Assembly (NCBI RefSeq): GCF_000336675.1
Contig: NZ_AOMB01000007.1
Span: 30,313 to 76,573 of the forward strand
DNA from: Halococcus hamelinensis 100A6
GTDB lineage: Archaea; Halobacteriota; Halobacteria; Halobacteriales; Halococcaceae
DNA length: 46,261 nucleotides
Reading direction: 5' to 3'
In this document: positions 34,244 through 43,184 of the stretch, in pieces
How positions within the stretch are numbered: position 1 is the stretch's first letter
Layout: each line of letters starts with the position of its first letter
Program-made: the position numbers and the translations under genes
The notes under the pieces: model-generated
The model's database searches: none
Told to the model about the DNA's origin: nothing
The model's input: the letters and a program-made list of their open reading frames with translations, nothing else

Positions 34244-35166
34244 CCGCGGCGGACGGCTCGGTCGAGGCCGAGACGGGAACCGGAGCCGGAAGCACCCCTC
34301 GAACCACCCACTCCAACGGCTTCCTCACGGACGTCTGGATCAACCTCAAACGCTGGATCGTCAAGACCACCCGCAACCCGTTCGTGATCTTCGGCTCGCT
34401 GATCCAGCCGATCCTCTTCCTCGTGCTCTTCACCTCCGTCTTCGGCCAGGTCACCGGCGGCGCGCTGACCCAAGCGCTCGGCGAGGACGTGAGCTACGTC
34501 ACCTACCTCGTGCCGGCGATCGTGATCCAGTCGGCGCTGGTGGCGGCCGCCGGTTCCGGGATCGGGCTGGTCGACGACATGGAGAACGGGATGTTCGAGA
34601 AGGTCCTCGTCTCGCCGATCAACCGCGGCGCGATGTTCCTCGGGAAGGCGCTCTCGGAGGTCGTCCGGATCGTGATCCAGACGTTCATCATCCTCGGGCT
34701 CGGTTACGTCCTCGTCTGGCTCGACACCGGTGGTTCGATCGGGAGCTACATCCGAACCGGCTTCCTCGGTGCGGTCGGGGTCGTCGTCGTGGCGGTGGTC
34801 TTCGCGATCTGGTTCACCGCCTTCTCGAACATCGTCGCGCTCGTGACCCGCGACCAGGAGTCGACGATCATCGGCGCGAATCTCCTCCAGTTCCCCCTCC
34901 TCTTCGTGTCGAGCGCGTTCCTCCCGGTGAGCGTCCTCCCCGGATGGGTCCGGACCCTCGCGACGGTCAACCCGATCACCTACGGCGTCGACGCCGCCCG
35001 GGTCCTGATGCTCGGCGAGAACGTCCCCTCGGTGCTCGACATCACTACGTTCGGCGGGATCTGGGACGTCCTGATCCCGGCGCTCGCCATCCTGCTCGCG
35101 CTCGACCTCGTGCTCGGCGCGATAGCGGTCAGGTCCCTGAACCGGGCGTCGAGTTCGGCGACGTAG
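34240..35166 (+). CDS. ABC-2 type permease
   Basis: A 308-aa membrane protein with six helices, a polar N-terminal tail (about 45 residues) and the ABC-2 family motifs PFVIFGSLIQPILFLVLF and NPITYGVDAARVLML. It forms the transmembrane channel with the ATPase encoded immediately upstream (ATG overlaps TGA). Such pairs export drugs, lipids or peptides, sometimes for self-resistance; substrate unknown. Confidence 0.92.
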   Translation: MTAADGSVEAETGTGAGSTPRTTHSNGFLTDVWINLKRWIVKTTRNPFVIFGSLIQPILFLVLFTSVFGQVTGGALTQALGEDVSYVTYLVPAIVIQSALVAAAGSGIGLVDDMENGMFEKVLVSPINRGAMFLGKALSEVVRIVIQTFIILGLGYVLVWLDTGGSIGSYIRTGFLGAVGVVVVAVVFAIWFTAFSNIVALVTRDQESTIIGANLLQFPLLFVSSAFLPVSVLPGWVRTLATVNPITYGVDAARVLMLGENVPSVLDITTFGGIWDVLIPALAILLALDLVLGAIAVRSLNRASSSAT

Positions 35167-35215
35167 CGAGCGCCGCCAGCCGTAATTCATACTGTGCCCG
35201 CTGCGAAACGATGGT

Positions 35216-35533
35216 ATGAATCGAGAGCGTCGGTTTCGCCTCGCGTTCGTCGCGATGGCCGTAGTCGGCATCCTTGGAGCGGGCGCTGGCACGTGGTTGG
35301 AGATGGGGGTCGAATTCGTGGCGTTCTGCGTTGTGGTCGGCGTCGGTGCGCTCGCGATTCTCGTCCGCGGCGAGTCGTCGGTCGCACCGGTCACGTTCTC
35401 GGTCGGGCTGTTCGCGGTCGTTCTCGCGGTCGGCTATGGCGTCCGTGATACCCTCACCGGCGCGTCGTTCGCCGTGCTTGCGGCAGTCGCTATCGCACGG
35501 GACTCACAGTACTACCGTGCCTACAATACGTAA
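35216..35533 (+). CDS. Small integral membrane protein, four helices
   Basis: A 105-aa protein with four closely spaced hydrophobic helices and the short basic N-terminus MNRERRFRLAF. It has no recognisable family. An A/T-rich GTAATTCATACT about 27 nt upstream of the ATG suggests an independent leaderless transcript. Its last 13 nt overlap the convergent MBL-fold gene. Confidence 0.6.
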   Translation: MNRERRFRLAFVAMAVVGILGAGAGTWLEMGVEFVAFCVVVGVGALAILVRGESSVAPVTFSVGLFAVVLAVGYGVRDTLTGASFAVLAAVAIARDSQYYRAYNT

Positions 35534-36339
35534 CGTTCGCCGTCGACCGCGAGCGGCTCCTCGAACGCCTCGTCGGCGGGGTAGAAGTGGGCGGTGTGAA
35601 CCAGTCTCGTCTCGCTCGCGTCGAGTTCGTCGGCCAGCGCTAGCGCGCCCTCGCGGGTCATGTGTTTGGTGGCGAACGTACGGGGGATCCCGCTTTCGTC
35701 GTAGTGGTCGCCGCCGGCGGGGTGGCCCTCGCACATCGAGGCGGGGACGATCGCCTCCGCAAGCAAGAGGTCGGGATCGGCGAGGCGTGCGCGCGACTCC
35801 GCGGGGATCCCGAAGTTGGTGTCGCCGGTGACCGAGAGCTTCGCGTCCGCGGATTCGATCACGACGCCGTAACAGACGAGCGGCGGGTGTTCGACCGGCA
35901 CCAGCGTCACCGAGAGGCCACAGACCTCGAACGACTCGAAGGGGGTGCGGCCGTGGAGCGTGACCCGGTCGAGGTAGTCGTACCGGTCGGCCACGCCCTC
36001 GGCGACGCTCTCGCCCGTCTTCGGGTCGGTCTCGTTCGCGGCGTAGACGGGGAGGTCCGAGAACACCCGGAAGGCGTTGCCGAGGCCGTCGACGTGGTCG
36101 AAGTGGATGTGGGTTATCAGGGCGGCGTCGGGGAGCGCGACGTCGTTCGTGAGGAACTGGTGTCGGAAATCCGGGCTACAGTCGATCAGGAGCGACTCGT
36201 CCGTTCGCTCGTTGCGGACGTGGACCGAGAACCGACTCCGCTCGACGCCGCGCTCGCGGGCCGCCGTGCAGGTCTCGCAGTCACAGCCCACCGTCGGGGT
36301 CCCGGTGGTGTCGCCGGTCCCGAGCAGCGTGACCTCCAT
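35521..36339 (-). CDS. MBL-fold metal-dependent phosphodiesterase (PhnP-like)
   Basis: A 272-aa metallo-beta-lactamase-fold protein: the N-terminal GTGDTTGTPTVGCDCETC carries a CxCxxC zinc site as in PhnP, followed by the metal-binding HIHFDHVDGLG, the acidic TGDTNFG and C-terminal HTAHF. Family members hydrolyse cyclic phosphate or phosphodiester bonds. Its ATG comes 1 nt after the stop of the AAA ATPase gene, so the two are one operon. Confidence 0.88.
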   Translation of the reverse strand: MEVTLLGTGDTTGTPTVGCDCETCTAARERGVERSRFSVHVRNERTDESLLIDCSPDFRHQFLTNDVALPDAALITHIHFDHVDGLGNAFRVFSDLPVYAANETDPKTGESVAEGVADRYDYLDRVTLHGRTPFESFEVCGLSVTLVPVEHPPLVCYGVVIESADAKLSVTGDTNFGIPAESRARLADPDLLLAEAIVPASMCEGHPAGGDHYDESGIPRTFATKHMTREGALALADELDASETRLVHTAHFYPADEAFEEPLAVDGERYVL

Positions 36340-36340
36340 C

Positions 36341-37690
36341 TCAGTGGTCGTGGTCGTGATGGCTGTGGTCGTGGTCGTCGTGACCGCCGCCGTCGGCGCT
36401 GATGTCGCCGCCGGCCACGAGCGCGTCGTGGTCGCCCTCGATCATGTCGAGGTCCTTCAGGCTGTCGCGCTCCTCGAAGTCCTGGACGGCGGCTTCGAGG
36501 TCGGCCTGGGTCAGCGCGGTGCGCTCCTCGGTCAGCGCGTCGAGCACCGCCTCGCGGAGCACGAGCCTGAGGTCGCTCCCGGTGAGACCCTCGGTGTCGT
36601 CGGCGAGCGCGTCGGGGTCGAAGTCCTCGATCTCCATCTCCTGGGTGATGATCCGGAGGATGTCCGAGCGCATCAGCGAGTCGGGCTTCGGGAAGTTCAC
36701 GATCTCGTCGAAGCGCCGCCACGCCGCCGCGTCGAGCTGGTCGGGGTGGTTGGTCGCGCCGATCAACAGCACCTCGTCGTTGATCAGGCTGATCTCGTCG
36801 ATCGACTTCAGGAGGGTGTTGACCGCGCGCTTGAGCGCGACGTGTTCGTCCGAGTTCCTGGTCTTGGCGACGAAGTCGAACTCGTCGATGAAGAGGATAC
36901 ACGGCGAGAGGCGTTTGGCGACCTCGAAGGTCTTCTCGACGTTCTTGGCCGTCTCGCCGAGATACTGGCTCGTCACCATCGAGAGTTTGACCTCGACGAA
37001 GGGGAGGTCGAGTTCGTGGGCGAGCGCACGCGAGGTCGTGGTCTTGCCCGTTCCCGGCGGCCCCACGTAGAGGAGTTTCCCGATCTCGCGGAGGCCGATC
37101 TGGGCGAGGTAGTCGCGGTGTTCGATCGCCTTCATTATCTTCTGGATCTCGTTCTTCTGGTCCGCGGTCAACACGAGGTCGTCGAGGGTCATCTCGACCT
37201 CCTCGGGCGCACGGATCTCCACGAGGTCAAGCATCTCCTCGTCCTCCTCGTCGTCGAAGTACTCCTCCAGCAGGCTGTCGATCCAGACGCGGTCGGCGTG
37301 CATGGGCCGGTTCGCCTCGCGGGCGGTCTCGTAGTCGACCCCGTCGACGTCGACCGCCGCCGCGAGCGTCGGGTTCGCCAGCAGCCGGTCGGCGTCGGCG
37401 CGGTCGGCGAACCACTCGGTCGCCATCTCGTGTTCGGTGAGGGTGATCGAACCCGCGAAGTCGTCGTGGTCGGTGAACATCAGCCCCGAGACCGCCCCCC
37501 ACGGGTCGCCGACGCCGGTGGCCTCGCGGGCGTTGGTCTCGTTCGCGGTGAGCGGTCGCTCGATCCCGCCGCCGTCCCAGAGCGCGCGCCGGTAGGCGGG
37601 CGGGAGGTCGTCGGGGTCGCGGTCACGGTCGTTGTTGTAGAGATGCGTCGTGAGCAGAAATTCGACGACGTCAAGTTCCGAGCTGCTCAT
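36341..37690 (-). CDS. AAA ATPase with His/Asp-rich C-terminal tail
   Basis: A 449-aa AAA protein: N-terminal domain (1-170) unlike proteasomal ATPases, Walker A GPPGTGKT (210-217), Walker B ILFIDEFD (265-272), sensor 1 IGATNHPDQLD, arginine finger in AAWRRFDEIVNF, and a C-terminal helical lid. The last 15 residues are nearly all His and Asp, a plausible metal-binding tail. It is a candidate remodelling or unfolding ATPase. A TATA-like CTTATTCG lies 27 nt before the ATG; the MBL-fold gene follows in the same operon. Confidence 0.88.
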   Translation of the reverse strand: MSSSELDVVEFLLTTHLYNNDRDRDPDDLPPAYRRALWDGGGIERPLTANETNAREATGVGDPWGAVSGLMFTDHDDFAGSITLTEHEMATEWFADRADADRLLANPTLAAAVDVDGVDYETAREANRPMHADRVWIDSLLEEYFDDEEDEEMLDLVEIRAPEEVEMTLDDLVLTADQKNEIQKIMKAIEHRDYLAQIGLREIGKLLYVGPPGTGKTTTSRALAHELDLPFVEVKLSMVTSQYLGETAKNVEKTFEVAKRLSPCILFIDEFDFVAKTRNSDEHVALKRAVNTLLKSIDEISLINDEVLLIGATNHPDQLDAAAWRRFDEIVNFPKPDSLMRSDILRIITQEMEIEDFDPDALADDTEGLTGSDLRLVLREAVLDALTEERTALTQADLEAAVQDFEERDSLKDLDMIEGDHDALVAGGDISADGGGHDDHDHSHHDHDH

Positions 37691-37813
37691 TCCGGGCCGT
37701 TAGACGTTCCGAACGAATAAGACCGTCGAAGCAGGGCGCGGGTCGCGTAAACCCCGATGAAAGAACGGCGAGTTTAGGTGGGATTTAACCGGATTCGGCC
37801 CCGAAACGGAGGT

Positions 37814-38953
37814 ATGGCCGATACCACTCCGGTGGTCGTGGCGGCGTATCGAACGGCCCAGGGCAAGGAGGACGGCGTGTTCTCGGCGGTCCGGAGCGAG
37901 GACCTCTCGATCCCGCTGATCAACGAGATCCTCGCCGAGACGGGACTGGCGGGTGAGGACATCGATGACCTGATGTGGGGCTGTGCCCAGCAGCGCGGCG
38001 AACAGGGCAACAACGTCGCGCGGATCATCTCGTTGCTCTCGGATCTGGGCGAATCGGTCCCCGCGACGACGATCAACCGCTGGTGTGCCTCCTCGGCGCA
38101 GTCGATCATCTCGGCCTCGGACGCGGTCCGGGCGGGCCAGCGCGACGCCGTCCTCGCGGGCGGCGTCGAGAACATGAGCCGGGTGGAACAGGGGGCGAAC
38201 CGGCAGAACATCCATCCCCGCCTCGCCGAGGAGCACAACATCGCCGCCCTCTCGATGGGGATGACCGCGGAGGAGGTCGCCGAGCGCTACGACGTGAGCC
38301 GGGAGGCACAGGACGAGTACGCCGCGCGATCCCAACAGCGTGCGGTCGAGGCCACCGAGGAGGGCCGCTTCGACGACCAGATCGTCCCCGTCGACAACGG
38401 CGAGGAGACGATCGACACCGACGAGGGACTCCGGCCGGGGACCACACCGGAGGTGCTCGCCGACCTCCCCACGGTGTTCAAATCCGAGGGCACGGTGACG
38501 CCGGGCAACGCCTCGCAGATCTCCGACGGCGCGGCGGCGACGCTGATCACGAGCCGCGAGTTCGCCGACGACCACGGGCTGGAGGTACTCGCCGAGGTCG
38601 GGGGCAACAACGTCGCGGGCGTCGAACCCGAGGTGATGGGTATCGGTCCCGTGCCCGCCACGCGGGGACTGCTCGACCGCGTCGGCCGGGATATCGACGA
38701 CTACGGGCTAGTCGAACTCAACGAGGCGTTCGCCTCCCAGACCCTCTACAGCCAGCGCGAACTCGGTATCGACGACGAGAAGTTCAACGTCAACGGCGGC
38801 GCGATCGCGATCGGTCACCCGCTCGGGGCGAGCGGCGCGCGCCTCCCCGTGACGCTGATCCACGAGATGAACCGGAGAGGGGTCGACCGCGGGATCGCCA
38901 CCGAGTGCGTCGGCTTCGGTCAGGGCGCGGCGATCGAGTTCTCGCGGCCGTAA
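37814..38953 (+). CDS. Acetyl-CoA acyltransferase (thiolase)
   Basis: A 379-aa thiolase. The acyl-accepting cysteine is C91 in NRWCASSAQS; the C-terminal catalytic histidine and cysteine are in GGAIAIGHPLGASGA and ATECVGFGQGAA; NEAFA is also conserved. It cleaves 3-ketoacyl-CoA to acetyl-CoA in beta-oxidation, or condenses acetyl-CoA units. A purine-rich GGAGGT sits 1 nt before the ATG, so initiation is probably not Shine-Dalgarno driven but leaderless. Convergent with panB. Confidence 0.93.
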   Translation: MADTTPVVVAAYRTAQGKEDGVFSAVRSEDLSIPLINEILAETGLAGEDIDDLMWGCAQQRGEQGNNVARIISLLSDLGESVPATTINRWCASSAQSIISASDAVRAGQRDAVLAGGVENMSRVEQGANRQNIHPRLAEEHNIAALSMGMTAEEVAERYDVSREAQDEYAARSQQRAVEATEEGRFDDQIVPVDNGEETIDTDEGLRPGTTPEVLADLPTVFKSEGTVTPGNASQISDGAAATLITSREFADDHGLEVLAEVGGNNVAGVEPEVMGIGPVPATRGLLDRVGRDIDDYGLVELNEAFASQTLYSQRELGIDDEKFNVNGGAIAIGHPLGASGARLPVTLIHEMNRRGVDRGIATECVGFGQGAAIEFSRP

Positions 38954-39033
38954 CCGAGCCGCCCCTCGTCGTTCGACCGTTCGAACCGACCACCCACCGT
39001 TTCTTCGCGATACGACAGCGCTCCCGGCGGGTT

Positions 39034-39840
39034 TCAGTAGAGGTCGTCGAGGTCGGCCTCGACGTGGCTGTGCTTCTCGGCCGGGAACGCGCCGGTCTCG
39101 ACGGCCTCGACGTACGCCGACAGCGCGCTGTCCATCTCGCTCTTGACGTCGCCGAACGCCTCGGCGAACGGCGGCAGGCGGTCGCTGAGCCCGAGAACAT
39201 CGTTCACCACGAGCACCTGGCCGTCGCAGTCGGGCCCCGCACCGATGCCGATCGTCGGGATGTCGATCGCCTCGGTGACCTGGGCCGCGAGGTTCGCGGG
39301 GACGTGTTCGAGCACCAGCGCGAACGCGCCCGCATCGGCGTGGGCGGTCGCGAGGTCGGCGATCTCGCTGGCGGCCTCCTCGGACGTTCCCTGGCGGGCG
39401 TAGCCGAGCTGGTTGACCTTCTGCGGGGTGAGCCCGAGGTGGGCCATCACCGGGATCCCCACCGCCGCGAGCCGTTCGGTGAGCTCCACGGTGTGCGGGC
39501 CGCTCTCGAGTTTGACGGCGTGGGCGTTCGCCTCCTTCATCATCCGGCCCGCGTTCTCGATGCTCTCGGCCTCGCTCACCCCGAAGCTCAGGAAGGGCAT
39601 ATCGGCGATCACGAGCGTCTCGTCGGTCGCGCGGGCGACCGCGGCGGTTCGGGAGGCGACCTCCGCGACCGTCACGGGGATGGTCGAGTCGTAGCCGAGC
39701 GCCGCGTTGCCCATGCTGTCGCCGACCAGCACCGCGTCGACCCCCGCCGTCTCGCAGGCCGCCGCGGTCGGCGCGTCGTAGGCGGTCACCATCGTGAGCG
39801 GCGCGTCGCCCGACCGGAACTCCCTGACTGTCGTCGGCAT
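39034..39840 (-). CDS. panB: 3-methyl-2-oxobutanoate hydroxymethyltransferase
   Basis: A 268-aa TIM-barrel enzyme. VTAYDAPTAAACETAGVDAVLVGDS gives the metal-binding Asp residues; MPFLSFG, HLGLTPQKVNQLGYARQG and the glutamate in LVLEHVP are typical of PanB. It transfers a hydroxymethyl group from methylene-carrier to 2-oxoisovalerate, the first committed step to pantothenate and CoA. It is the only pantothenate gene here. ATG at 39840 is used because an upstream extension has no similarity to the family. Confidence 0.93.
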   Translation of the reverse strand: MPTTVREFRSGDAPLTMVTAYDAPTAAACETAGVDAVLVGDSMGNAALGYDSTIPVTVAEVASRTAAVARATDETLVIADMPFLSFGVSEAESIENAGRMMKEANAHAVKLESGPHTVELTERLAAVGIPVMAHLGLTPQKVNQLGYARQGTSEEAASEIADLATAHADAGAFALVLEHVPANLAAQVTEAIDIPTIGIGAGPDCDGQVLVVNDVLGLSDRLPPFAEAFGDVKSEMDSALSAYVEAVETGAFPAEKHSHVEADLDDLY

Positions 39841-39928
39841 GGCGGATCCTCCACCCGCCGCCGGGGTAAACGTATCCAAACCGGCCCGATCGGACGGGTT
39901 TATGCGCTCGCGGTCCGATGGACCCCCA

Positions 39929-40162
39929 GTGCCCGAACTCGTCGAGACCAGCGACCCCGAGGGGGTCGACTACGGCTGGGTGATGCAGACCACCTTCGTG
40001 CTCACCATCGTGGTCGGCGCGCCCATCGTGGCGGCGCTCTCGGTCGGCACCCCGCTCGCCTCCTGGGAGTCGCGGGTCTCCTTCGCGGTCCGGGTCGGCG
40101 CGGTCGTCTGGGTGCTCGTCGCGCTCGCGGTCTATGGCTACGCCCGCCGGTTGAGTACGTGA
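39929..40162 (+). CDS. Small membrane protein (DUF5822-like)
   Basis: A 77-aa protein with two hydrophobic helices (about 20-40 and 52-70) after a conserved-looking PELVETSDPEGVDYGWVMQ N-terminus. The GTG at 39929 is preferred because a TATA-like GTTTATG lies about 28 nt upstream, which makes the message leaderless; the ATG at 39902 falls inside that box. Function unknown. Its stop is adjacent to that of the HAD gene on the other strand. Confidence 0.72.
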   Translation: MPELVETSDPEGVDYGWVMQTTFVLTIVVGAPIVAALSVGTPLASWESRVSFAVRVGAVVWVLVALAVYGYARRLST

Positions 40163-40163
40163 G

Positions 40164-40739
40164 TCAGAGGGTCGTCGGCCCGTCGCCGACGTAGGCGAAT
40201 CGCGTGCCGGCGCGGTCGGCGGTCGTCTCGTCGCTCGACGAGTCCCCGACGAACAGCGTCCGCTCGGTGCGCGCACCGAGCCCCTCGACCGCCGCCAGCA
40301 GCGGTTCGGGTGCGGGTTTTCGCTCGGCAACCGAGTCGCGGCCGACGACGGTCCCGATGGAGCCGCCGAGGTCGTGGGTGTCGAGCGCGATCCGGCAGGC
40401 CGCCTCGCAGTTGAGCGAGCAGACCGCCGTCGGCAGCCCGTGGTCGATGTCGTCGGCGAGCGGGAGTCGGGTCGAGGCGTGTGCGCCGTCACGTTCGGCG
40501 GCCGCGATCAGCGATCCCACCTCGGGGATCCCGGCCGCTTCGGCCTCGTCGAGCAGTTCCCACGCGTCGCGGTCGCCGGGTTCGATGCCGGACTCCCGGA
40601 GTACGGCCTGTATCTCGATTTCGAGTTCGACCCAGTCGACCGCGAGGCGAACCAGCGTTCCATCGAGGTCGTAGACGACCGCCTCGACGTCCGCCGGGAT
40701 CTCGACGGTGCCTGGATCGGCCGAGCGCTCGTCCGTCAT
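40164..40739 (-). CDS. HAD-superfamily phosphatase, phosphoglycolate-phosphatase-like
   Basis: A 191-aa protein with motif I YDLDGTLV (D24, D26), a short helical cap, the lysine in AERKPAPEPLL and motif IV FVGDSSSDETTADRAG. It would dephosphorylate a small metabolite. Its ATG overlaps the stop of the acyl-CoA dehydrogenase gene (ATGA), so it is the second gene of that operon. The pairing does not reveal the substrate. Confidence 0.87.
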   Translation of the reverse strand: MTDERSADPGTVEIPADVEAVVYDLDGTLVRLAVDWVELEIEIQAVLRESGIEPGDRDAWELLDEAEAAGIPEVGSLIAAAERDGAHASTRLPLADDIDHGLPTAVCSLNCEAACRIALDTHDLGGSIGTVVGRDSVAERKPAPEPLLAAVEGLGARTERTLFVGDSSSDETTADRAGTRFAYVGDGPTTL

Positions 40740-41884
40740 CGGTCGAGGACCTCGCGGGCGATGACGTCCTTCTGGATCTCCGAAGTCCCCTCGTAGATCG
40801 GCAGGATCTTCGCGTCGCGGTAGAGCCGTTCGACCCCGCCCTCCGTGGTGTAACCGTAGCCGCCGTGGATCTGGACGGCTTCGTTCGCGACCGAGACGGC
40901 CGTCTCGCTCGCGGCGTACTTCGCCATGCTCGCGGCCTCGCGGTAGTCCTCGCCGGCGTCGGCCCGCCGCGCCGCGTCCCGCACGAGGAGCCGTGCGGCC
41001 TGGGTGTCGGTCCGCATCTCGGCGAGTTTGTGGCGGATCGTCTGTATGTCGCCGATGGGACCGCCGAACTGCTCGCGCTCGCCGGCGTACGCGACCGACT
41101 CGTCGAGGGCGTGCTGGGCGAGGCCGACGGCCTGGGAAGCGATGGCGATCCGGCCCCCGGTCAGGATCGAGAGCGCCGCCGAGAGCCCGCGTCCCACCTC
41201 CGTGAGTCGGTTCTCGGCCGGTATCCGAGCGTCGTCGAAGGTCAGCGTGGTGGTGTCGCTCGCCCGGAGACCGAGCTTGTCCTCCTTCTTCCCGACGCTG
41301 AGGCCGTCGGTGTCCTTCGGCACCACGAACTGCGTGATGGTGCTATCGTCGTCGCGGTCGGTCTTCGCGAAGAGGATCACCACGCCCGAGCGCTCGCCGT
41401 TTGTGATCCACTGCTTCTCGCCGTCGACGACGTACTCCTCGACCTCGCCGTCGGATCCCTCGACGGGTTTCGCTTGTGTCGTCATCGCTGCGGGGTTCGA
41501 CCCGGCGTGGGGTTCCGAGAGCGCGAACGCACCCACCGGTCTTCCGCCACTCATCTCGGGGAGCCAGCGCTCGCGCTGGGTCTCGTCGCCGAACTCCGCG
41601 AGGCAGGAGGTGGCGAGACAGTGGACCGAGAGCGCGGTCGCCACCGCGAGGGTCCCGCCCGCGAGCTCCTCGTTCACCAGCGAGTAGGTCACCGAATCCG
41701 CGTCGAATCCCCCGTAGGCTTCGGGGGTCGTCAGTCCGGTGAGGTCGAGGTCGGCGAGGTCGTCCCAGACGTCCTCGGGGAACGACTCCTCGCTGTCGGT
41801 GCGGGCCGCGAGCGGGCGGATCTCCTCGCGGGCGAACTCCCGGACGGCGTCCCGGATCGCGCGCTGTTCGGCGGTGAGGTTCAT
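40736..41884 (-). CDS. Acyl-CoA dehydrogenase
   Basis: A 382-aa flavoprotein. ALSEPHAGSNPA and the FAD-binding QWITNGERSGVVILFAKT are in place; the catalytic-base region and the C-terminal signature IYEGTSEIQKDVIAREVL are complete. It oxidises acyl-CoA to enoyl-CoA, feeding electrons to ETF. Together with the crotonase (15243) and thiolase (37814) it supplies a beta-oxidation set. TATA-like TGCTTTTTG lies 29 nt before the ATG at 41884. Confidence 0.94.
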   Translation of the reverse strand: MNLTAEQRAIRDAVREFAREEIRPLAARTDSEESFPEDVWDDLADLDLTGLTTPEAYGGFDADSVTYSLVNEELAGGTLAVATALSVHCLATSCLAEFGDETQRERWLPEMSGGRPVGAFALSEPHAGSNPAAMTTQAKPVEGSDGEVEEYVVDGEKQWITNGERSGVVILFAKTDRDDDSTITQFVVPKDTDGLSVGKKEDKLGLRASDTTTLTFDDARIPAENRLTEVGRGLSAALSILTGGRIAIASQAVGLAQHALDESVAYAGEREQFGGPIGDIQTIRHKLAEMRTDTQAARLLVRDAARRADAGEDYREAASMAKYAASETAVSVANEAVQIHGGYGYTTEGGVERLYRDAKILPIYEGTSEIQKDVIAREVLDR

Positions 41885-41926
41885 ACCCTGCCCTCGGCGG
41901 CGGGTCGGCAAAAAGCACCCGCTCGG

Positions 41927-42445
41927 TTACTCGTCGACGAGGCGGACGTCGAGCCGGGATTCGAGCGCCGCCACGACCGACCCGCCGACGCCGGCCCGTG
42001 CCGCGCCGCCCTCCTCGACGGCCCGAACGTCGTTCGGGTCGACGTCGAGCTCGTCGGCGAGCTCCTCGACGTCGAGCCCCGCGTCCTCGCGCGCGTCCCG
42101 TGTACGCTCGCCGTAGCCAGACACGAGGTAGGGGAGCTGGTCCGACTCGTAGTTGGTTCCCTCCTCCTCCCAGTGTGTGGAGTCACCCATCCCCGCGTCG
42201 GCGAAGCGCGCGACGTTCTGGGCCGCGCGCCGGCGGCTGCCCTGTTCGCGCTGGCTCTCGGTGTCGTGGTCGTCGTGGGCCGATTTCCGCCGCTCGGTCG
42301 TCGTCTCGCCGTGCGGGACGCAGTCCCGACAGAGCTGGAGTTCGGCCCCCGCGACGGTGGCGGTCGTGAGGTCGCTGGTCTCCGTTCCACAGAGTTCACA
42401 CGAGTCCCCGCCACCGCTCGAATCGCCGGTGGAGTATTTGGGCAT
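41927..42445 (-). CDS. Multiprotein-bridging factor MBF1-like protein
   Basis: A 172-aa protein with an N-terminal zinc ribbon (CELCGTET and LCRDCVPHG) and a C-terminal Cro/C1-type helix-turn-helix (RTRDAREDAGLDVEELADEL, about 108-160). This is the archaeal MBF1 plan, linked to translation or transcription coupling. A TATA-like GGATTATTATCG lies 25 nt before the ATG. It is divergent from the uracil-DNA glycosylase gene, with 76 nt between starts. Confidence 0.9.
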   Translation of the reverse strand: MPKYSTGDSSGGGDSCELCGTETSDLTTATVAGAELQLCRDCVPHGETTTERRKSAHDDHDTESQREQGSRRRAAQNVARFADAGMGDSTHWEEEGTNYESDQLPYLVSGYGERTRDAREDAGLDVEELADELDVDPNDVRAVEEGGAARAGVGGSVVAALESRLDVRLVDE

Positions 42446-42521
42446 GGCACGATTTGGGGGCCCACGATAATAATCCGTCCGCAAACCGGGCGATTAAACC
42501 GCCGCTCCGCGTGTGGGGCGT

Positions 42522-43148
42522 GTGAGCGCCGACAGCGACGAGGACGAGACGAATGGGCTCGACGTGACGGCCTGTGAGCGCTGTCCCGACCTCTGTGATT
42601 CTCGAAATCGGATCGTCAACGGCACCGGGCCCGAGGACGCCGCAGTCGTGTTCGTCGGGGAGGGCCCCGGCGAACAGGAGGACCGCGAGGGCGAGCCGTT
42701 CGTGGGCCGGAGCGGCAGCGTGCTCGACGACGCGCTCCGGGACGCGGGCCTCGCGCGACGCGACGTCCGGATCACCAACTGCGTGCGGTGTCGCCCGCCC
42801 GAGAACCGCGACCCGCACACCGACGAACTCGACAACTGCCGGGAGTACCTCGAAGCCGAGATCCGCGGGATCGACCCGGAGGTCGTCGTCAGCCTCGGAA
42901 AAGTTCCCTCCCAGCACCTCCTCGGGCGCGACGTCGCGGTGACGAAGGAAGCCGGGGAGATCGAGGAGGTCCGGTTCGCCGGCGCGGCCCACCGGGTGCT
43001 CGTCTGTGTCCACCCCGCGGCCACCCTCTACGATGCCTCCCAGCAGGAGACCTTTCGACGAACCATCGCGACGGCGGCGGAGTTCGGCGGAGCGGCGGAC
43101 GCGGGCGGGGAGGGCGGAAGCGGCCAGTCGCGGCTCGATGGGTTTTAG
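42522..43148 (+). CDS. Family 4 uracil-DNA glycosylase
   Basis: A 208-aa protein from the GTG at 42522, chosen because CGATTAAACC lies about 26 nt upstream. Motif A is GEGPGEQED (46-54), motif B is HPA (164-166), and C18, C21, C90 and C106 are at the positions of the 4Fe-4S ligands of family 4 enzymes. It removes uracil from DNA. Motif A has Gly where many members have Ala. A hairpin separates it from hisH. Confidence 0.92.
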   Translation: MSADSDEDETNGLDVTACERCPDLCDSRNRIVNGTGPEDAAVVFVGEGPGEQEDREGEPFVGRSGSVLDDALRDAGLARRDVRITNCVRCRPPENRDPHTDELDNCREYLEAEIRGIDPEVVVSLGKVPSQHLLGRDVAVTKEAGEIEEVRFAGAAHRVLVCVHPAATLYDASQQETFRRTIATAAEFGGAADAGGEGGSGQSRLDGF

Positions 43149-43164
43149 CGCAAACGATTTGCGC
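43148..43164. terminator. Hairpin between udg and hisH
   Basis: GCGCAAA-CGA-TTTGCGC, perfect 7-bp arms with a triloop, starts at the last base of the uracil-DNA glycosylase stop codon and ends 20 nt before the hisH start. It could be a terminator, a processing site or an operator; no T-tract follows, so terminator is a weak guess. Confidence 0.35.
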
Positions 43165-43184
43165 CGGCCCCTCGAACCCCGACC

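Noticed and set aside
36077-37720. 547-codon plus-strand open frame
   Set aside because: Antisense shadow of the AAA ATPase and MBL-fold genes.
38708-40492. Long minus-strand open frame through the panB region
   Set aside because: Different frame from panB, Arg-rich, no recognisable motif; panB (39034-39840) explains the region.
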